From: Gnetum montanum
Lineage: Eukaryota > Streptophyta > Gnetopsida > Gnetales > Gnetaceae
Direction: 5' to 3'
NCBI GenBank assembly: GCA_015680685.1
Contig: MNCI01027357.1
Span: 36,065-100,064 of the forward strand
Length of the DNA: 64,000 bases
In this document: positions 57,831 through 64,000 of the stretch, piece after piece
How positions within the stretch are numbered: position 1 is the stretch's first letter
How the letters are laid out: every line of letters starts with the position of its first letter
The notes under the pieces: model-generated
What the model was told of the DNA's origin: nothing
Databases searched by the model: none
Seen by the model: the letters and a program-made list of their open reading frames with translations, nothing else
Translations under genes and position numbers: made by a program

Positions 57831-58999
57831 TTTTTAAATGATAGATGTTTCTAAAAGTAGAAATGTTTCATGTTTTGTGTGATACAAGTGTTTCATTTTT
57901 TATGTGACACCTTGAAAAAGTCAAGAATAGGCCTTAAGCCTTTACGACTCTTGATCAAACATCATTAAGAAAATTACCAAGTATTTTGTTTAATATTTGG
58001 AACAAAGCAACAAAATTTTCAAGTGCAATATCTCACCTATGCTAAAATGTAGGACTTATGAAAATGTGATTTTCATCTTCAATGCTATTTGTACTACATA
58101 ATTAGCATATTTGTTATTTGCAAAGAATTTTGAGTCATCTATCATCTCTTTTGTGCTTTGCTAATTATACCTCGCAAATGACAAAGAACAACAAATATAT
58201 AGTATGCCTTTAAATTAAGGCCTCTAAATATTTTTTCTTTTCTTCTACATTTTTCAAAAAAAATTTAAATAATTCTTGTTTCATAAATTTACAAACTTGT
58301 ATAAGATCAAAATAAAAAATTTACTCTAGAATATTCCATTTATTGAAAGTAAAATAAGTTTAAAGACCCAAAAGATCTACTGCATAGTAATTATATTTTT
58401 ATCATGAATATTAAATATCAACTCAACAATGTGGACAATATAAAATAATGGAATCAAATAATCCTTTTGTTAATGAGAGATCCAATTGGTTATTAAAGAA
58501 ACTCCCATAAAAGAAAAGTAGATGCAAATATTTCATGGGGAGGACCTTAGGGTAGTCTAATTTTTTAACACATGAATGATCAATTTTAATTTGGTTGTTA
58601 ATAGGTGTCCCACCAATTTTGAATAGGGTGCACTGATGCAAGGAAGCCAACACATCTCTACTAACATACTTTACCCTTTTTTTCTAGATGAAAACCAAGA
58701 GGCCTAAAAACAAGTTGAAACCTCTCAAGGATTTCCAAACAAAGTCAAAACCTTTCTGAGAAGCCTAAAACATGCTCTAAACCTTTGAGTGAGAACTAGA
58801 AAGCAAGGATGCATACCTAGAATATAGAAACCTTAATTGTACATGTAAATACCATAAATAGTGGGTGAATGAGATACATGCCAAATCCAAGGCTTATAAT
58901 TGACTTACAAAGTCCCACTGGATGACTCATCATACATCCATGATTGAGTAAAGCAAGTCCCATAGCTTTAAAGCTTAAAACATAAGACTCGAGCTAGAT
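57831..58999. other. Spacer, nothing recognised
   Basis: AT-rich. A short stretch near 58205-58255 (ATTAAGGCCT...CTTCTACATTTTTC) recurs loosely at 24233-24290, suggesting a common old repeat. Confidence 0.45.
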
Positions 59000-61900
59000 G
59001 CAATATATGATCAATGCGAAGGATACAATAGAAAATTTTACAAACCATGACTATGTTATAATAAAGTACAAGACACATCCTCAAGAAGTGTCACATGATG
59101 ATGATTGAAAGAACCCCTTGACATGCCTACTTGATAGGAAAAGAAGTTGGAATAGCTAGGTGCAGACATGTGGAATCTTTGTCGTTATGCCTCTAGGTCT
59201 AATACCCTTACTTAGAGTTTTTTATTCTACTCATGCATTAATCCTTGCTCTCATAGCAATGCTTGTTTCTATTCTTCAACATCATAGAAATACTCATGAT
59301 TCACCTTAGCTTGTAAGATCTCATGTTAGGCTACATCTAGTTTGACCACCACTCAATGGAGCTCCTCTTTTAGCTCTGTGTGTGGTTGACCTACAAAATA
59401 TTTGGACCATGTAGAGATATCCTCTCCATTCTACTTACACATCCTCTTTAACCTCCTTAGTCTTCTCTAAAGAACAACTAAAGCTACTTCATTGCAGAGA
59501 ATATACATGTTTTCTAATAGGTCCATTTTCTTCTATAATGTTAGTTCACTTGCAACCATCTGACAAAGCTTGATGTGTAAGGTGTTAAATTTTTCCTTCA
59601 CCTTGCACCACTTCCCAATTACTCATTCATTTAATAAAGCTACGAGTTTGTGTAATCTATTTACCTTGACATCCTAGGTCACCTGGTTAATTATATGGAT
59701 ATTTTTAAGCTTATCAATTTCCCTAGTAGTCTTATTTGCTAGCTTTAGCTACAAGTTCAAAAGATCCTTTTCTATGTGAAGGTACTTATTCTAAAATTAA
59801 GCCATGATTTAACTTTTATCCTTCAACCTTTGCACCTATTAGGAAAGAATTCTTTTTCTAACTCATTTTTTCACATTCTTGGGATTGATGCTTCAACATT
59901 CTTATTTAGTACTCTAAGCCATCTTTCATAAGTATATTTTTCTTACCAACGTAACATGCCTAAAAAAGTTTAGCCTACATGTGCTCAATTTGCACCTCTA
60001 AAGCAATCATGGAAGGTGTTGGTACTAATGATGTAAGATGCTTCAATTATTTATGCAACCATTGTACCTTATCCTGGCTTCTTTATGGCTCTTGTAGATA
60101 AAATATTTTATCAACATCAATGGTTTCTAATTCAGTTCATACATTGACAAGTTCAATGTTAGCCATACTATCAATGTTCCTTAATAGCAATTCTACACCA
60201 AGATCAACTCTTTACTCCTCTACCCAATGGCTAGTCTCAGGTTAATCAGATGATACCTATACAGCTTTAGCCACATGCTAGACATTATGCATACTATGTC
60301 ATGAACAATGTGAAGAGCAAATACTCCATAAATTCACATGATTGTGAGACTGAATCAAGGCATCAAAACAAGCCATGGATGTATCATTCAACAATAGGAA
60401 AGGGCATAGGAAGAGATCCTCCATTAGTTCTTCACCATCAATAATGGCTACAATCATTTGCAAAAAATTAATTTCAAGTTCTTTCAATCCTTTAATGTGG
60501 ATTATGGTAGCTTGTCCATCCCCTTCAGTGTGCATGACAAGCTAAGAACTTCCACTAGAAAGAAATTTCTAGGTTTGCCTAATGCTAAATCTAGTATATC
60601 GGGAAATAGATTTGCTTGGTCATTACACCTATCATTCATTAAGATGCTTAAGATGTAATTGGTGCTATGGATTAGCATGAATGAAACCAGTCAAGTTTGA
60701 ATACAAGATATCTCTATGGAAGGCATGTTATCCTTTGAGTCAAGTATAGCTCCAATGACCTTAGAACATGGTCCTAGAATAAGCATCATTACATTCTTCC
60801 AATCCATCATACCCGTTATTGTGGAACATCTTTCCACATGATTAACTATGCTTTCTAGTTCACAAATTTTTCTAATGAGTCTTTGAAATCCATAAACCTT
60901 CCTCTTGTCTTTGTCCATATCTTTAATCTTTTGGATCATGCCCTTGTAGAGAAAATATGGGATGTTGATGATGCATTTCTACCTCAAAATTTTTACAACC
61001 TTGACCCCTTAAGTAGAGATACCATATGGATGTTTGGTAAGCACAAAATTATGTGTGATGATTTTACACATAGTGTTTTGAACTAGAAATGTTTTGACAT
61101 ATTTACCTCAACTTTATCCTTATGAAAAGTCTCTAGCGTGATCCTTGTCCCAAGCTTGCACTTAGTATTTTGGATCCATGACCACCATTTATTTGCTAAT
61201 TCATTTGGAAATCCCATGAATCATGAAATTACCCATATGGAAATAAGCACATGAACTTCACCAATGAAGGTCATGACATCATCAATAAGAATATGTTCAT
61301 AGAACTCCTCTACCTTGTACTAGTATCATGTGAAGGATTGGGTGGTGTATCATAGAAGGAGGTTTGTTGTAGTGACTCCTTGAGCTCAAGAAGACCAAGC
61401 TCAAGGAACTAATGCTAGTTCTTTTCCTCATGGATGGGTTGTGGACATCATGAGAACCCACATCCTCTTAGATGTTGTCCTCATGTTCTTCTTCACCTTC
61501 TACTAGCTGCTCAAGCACTTGTTCAACTACCTATCACTATGCATTTTCTTGATCAAAGGATCATGAACATGATTTTTTACCTTCCAATATATTTCTAGAT
61601 GGAGGCCTTTCTAGAGCATGACCTATAAGATCTAGTATAGGATCTATCAGTTCTAAATTGGAGGAACATATTTCCCTTTTTTCTATTTAGGGACTAGTGG
61701 TTCACACAAAGATCCATAGATAAAGACTTGAGGTTGTTGAATCTCAACCCTTCTTAGTCAACAGAGCTTGGATCACAACTACTCTAATATGATTATTTGT
61801 AAGATTTACTAATAATAAAGTGAGTTTCTCCTAAGCATCATACTACCGTTGCAAAAATTACACATGAAATAATGATAAATACAATCTCTTGCGAAATACT

Positions 61901-62250
61901 TGAAGAACATCATCATAACTATTAAATTATGGTGTACATGGATAATAATGGATAAGGTAGAAATGTTTAAATAACTATAAAAATATTAAATACATACCTA
62001 AAGAAATATCTCTTCCTCATGACTAAGTTACAAGATACTAAGCTTGAACCACTACTAAAACACTAAGGGTAAGAAGATCCGAGAAGAATGCATGAAAAAT
62101 ATTAGCAATCTAGTTATAGGATGGAAATTTTAAAAAATTTTGACTTATTCTTAATCCAAAAAAAATAATGAACAGAAAAAAAGCATAAAATAAAAAGGGT
62201 AATACATTATCTTGGATTCCCCCCAACTATATATAGGCCCACTTATGCAA
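59000..62250 (-). pseudogene. Diverged relative of the element F second-ORF region; function unknown
   Basis: Minus-strand reading gives only short frames, the longest at 60939-60691 (MIQKIKDMDKDKRKVYGFQRLI) and 60535-60299. Leu/Glu/Lys-rich coiled-coil-like sequence follows towards 59200. The upstream side resembles that of the second ORF of F. CCTCATGACTAAGTTA (about 62015) parallels CCCCACAACTAAGTTA (about 39215), a TATATATAG box lies near 62228, and GGATCCTCTCCAAAGTAGGT (62700) parallels GCATCCTCCCCAAAGTAGGT (39775). No LTR boundary was found, so this may be part of another large element that continues past the window. The link rests on short matches and shared layout only. Confidence 0.35.
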
Positions 62251-62914
62251 GTGTTCATCAATGCATCCTCCAAAATAAAAAGAATGTGTCGAACTATGTC
62301 CCCCATGCTCTCTACTCATATTCAACTATTGTCAAAGCACTCAAACTAGTACCATGCCAAAATCACTTAGGATTAACCATAAGGTGTACAAGGAGAAAAA
62401 CAAGAACATTATAAACTTACCTAAAATGACATCATGGTTCATGGGGAAGAAGTCGATTGATCAATATGTACAATCCCATGAACATAGGACTAGAAAAGAG
62501 GGGATAAAGTCGCATGAGAGTGATTTTAGCACCAATAATAATAAAATATAGGCATAATAGAGGTATTTTAATTATTTTTAGTATGTCAAACCTTGAATCA
62601 TGAATAAGCAAGAGTTTTATAAAATGAAACCCTTACCATCATTGGGAGATAAGCTTCAATTGAGTCACATATGATGCTAATCCACCAAGGAATTACAAGT
62701 GGATCCTCTCCAAAGTAGGTACTTACCTTCATTATCCTTGTAAAACCCATTGAAGAGATATCCATGGATTCTCAAGAACCAATGAGAAATTAGCATCAAA
62801 TGCGAGTCCATATTCTTGGATGATCAAATTTCATTCTTCATGTTGCTTGATCAACCATCTACCATATACAACCATGGATAAGAATGAAATAGAAAATATG
62901 GAAAATTAATGATG

Positions 62915-62917
<3 letters not shown>

Positions 62918-62956
<39 letters not shown>

Positions 62957-62957
62957 G
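62918..62957. repeat. (GA)n microsatellite
   Basis: About 15 GA units, then AAGAGAGAGGAAG. Confidence 0.95.
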
Positions 62958-63552
62958 AAGAGGTTGCAACATCACTAGATTCCTAGACACCAATTTAGTT
63001 AGCTCATAGATCATGTGAGTAGGTTCTACATTCATGAGAGATCCACCACCACATCCTTTTACTACTACTCATTCACCTTCAAGTCTTTCTTCCAAGCACT
63101 AGATCATATTGTTCCAATATAGTACCATATAGCCTTAATTGTTCCATGATCAAATAATTGCTATAAACCAAACCAAGGAAGTGTGCTGCCAAACATCCAA
63201 AAGTTAAGATTCTAATTTGGTTTTCCTTCATCAATGCACATAGGAATGGTAGGTTTCCCAAAATTAGCTCTACTAGAATTCTTCTATTAATCTCCTTGGT
63301 TGTTCTTATAACCCCACATCATAACAAGAAGCACAACACCTTGACCATCAAAAGAAAATTTTCCAAGTTTTAGCTAGTCAAGACATGGATCAAAGATGAG
63401 GATTGTTGATTCAAAGAATAATTGATTAGGGACTCTAGTGAGATTAGCAATTGACATCACCAAGATTCACAAAGAAAGAGATTTTTGAGCCTTTAAGATC
63501 ATTATTAGGAATGAAAAAGAGATTATCTTAGAATACAAAATTATGGGATGTC
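62958..63552. other. Spacer, nothing recognised
   Basis: Short minus-strand frames (63079-63261) show no known pattern. Confidence 0.4.
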
Positions 63553-63995
63553 ATGTCATTTGAGCAATGGATTCAACATGAGAAAGGTTTGCATACACTT
63601 AGGTTCAACCACTTTAATGTCAACAAGGATGAGGCTGGTTTGAATGGTAAGCATACCAATTTTCACAACAATAAGCTTGAAAGTATATTTCTCTTCCCAT
63701 CAACTTCTCACTATTTTCTTTTTAATTCTATTTTTTTTCTTTTTAAAAAAATTTGTTTCTTTCTATCATTATTTTATTTTTCATTTTCATTCATTTTTTT
63801 CTATCATCATTTTTCCAAGTATATTTTTCTTTTCATTTTTATTACATAGGAAGAAGGTTTTTGATGGATCATAGGAATTTTGAAAATGATTATAGTGACA
63901 AATCATCACCTAGAGTCTTTGACTTGAATGAACATGAGAATTCATCACCCACCACATGCCATGCACAGGTTCATGAAATCATAAACCTCTTTTAG
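63553..63995 (+). other. Possible exon-intron-exon start of a gene, weak
   Basis: An open frame from ATG 63553 (MSFEQWIQHEKGLHTLRFNH) runs into a T-rich stretch (about 63683-63849) that could be an intron: GTATATTT at its start and a long pyrimidine run ending ATTACATAG at its end. The following sequence codes MDHRNFENDYSDKSSPRVFDLNEHENSSP in one frame to 63995. The fold and family are unknown, and the window ends before more can be seen. Chance open frames in AT-rich DNA remain the simpler reading. Confidence 0.2.
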
Positions 63996-64000
63996 CTAAG

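Noticed and set aside
63644-63874. Membrane-protein-like Phe/Ile-rich frames
   Set aside because: They translate a T-rich tract and are low complexity in all frames.

Overview
The window is plant nuclear DNA: AT-rich, without an intact host gene, and almost fully built of decayed, nested retrotransposons (Ty1/copia, Ty3, LINE, SINE) with plant-type LTRs, PIF1/Helitron-like helicase remnants and a broken flavonoid-type 2-oxoglutarate oxygenase gene. This fits an intergenic region of a very large plant genome, such as a gymnosperm. The species cannot be told from the sequence. Most reading-frame breaks are in-frame TAG, TGA or TAA, as expected when methylated cytosines decay to T.

Layout. 1-4382: Ty1/copia element A (+), 5' LTR cut by the window edge. 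4490-5110: Ty3-type gag remnant. 6030-6345: PIF1-like helicase remnant (-). 7360-7870: flavanone-3-hydroxylase-like pseudogene (+). 9816-10090: LINE 3' end (+). 10277-23233: Ty3 chromovirus B (+), whose 3' LTR is split by a gag-protease-only Ty3 element C (17284-23075, +, target-site duplication CTCAT). 23965-24070: tRNA-derived SINE. 24842-25457 and 31196-31912: two direct copies of an unrecognised promoter-plus-ORF module, lying either side of Ty1/copia element D (25467-31135, -). 32045-52645: a three-level nest. Its outer layer is element E (-), with long LTRs and only 364 bp inside. Element F (34930-51776, -, duplication GAAAG) sits in one E LTR. Element G (40505-48085, +, duplication ATATA) sits inside F. 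53985-55490: a second PIF1-like helicase pseudogene (-). 56191-57830: tandem repeats and a long purine-rich tract. About 59000-62900: a diverged relative of the second ORF region of F. 63553-63995: a weak possible gene start.

How it fits together. Elements C, E, F and G carry LTRs, primer-binding and polypurine signals, but no reverse transcriptase or integrase that I can find, so they must have been moved by enzymes from other elements. C and F are relatives: both LTRs start TGATGAG and end in ATCA, both have GATATC repeats in U3, and both Gags share an unusual zinc knuckle around YDHPKG. F also carries a roughly 2.8 kb second ORF, preceded by a promoter-like stretch that has the same GATATC motif as the LTR. 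That ORF and the paired modules at 24.8 and 31.2 kb are the best candidates for undescribed content.

All boundaries and homologies were read by eye; no alignment or database search was run.
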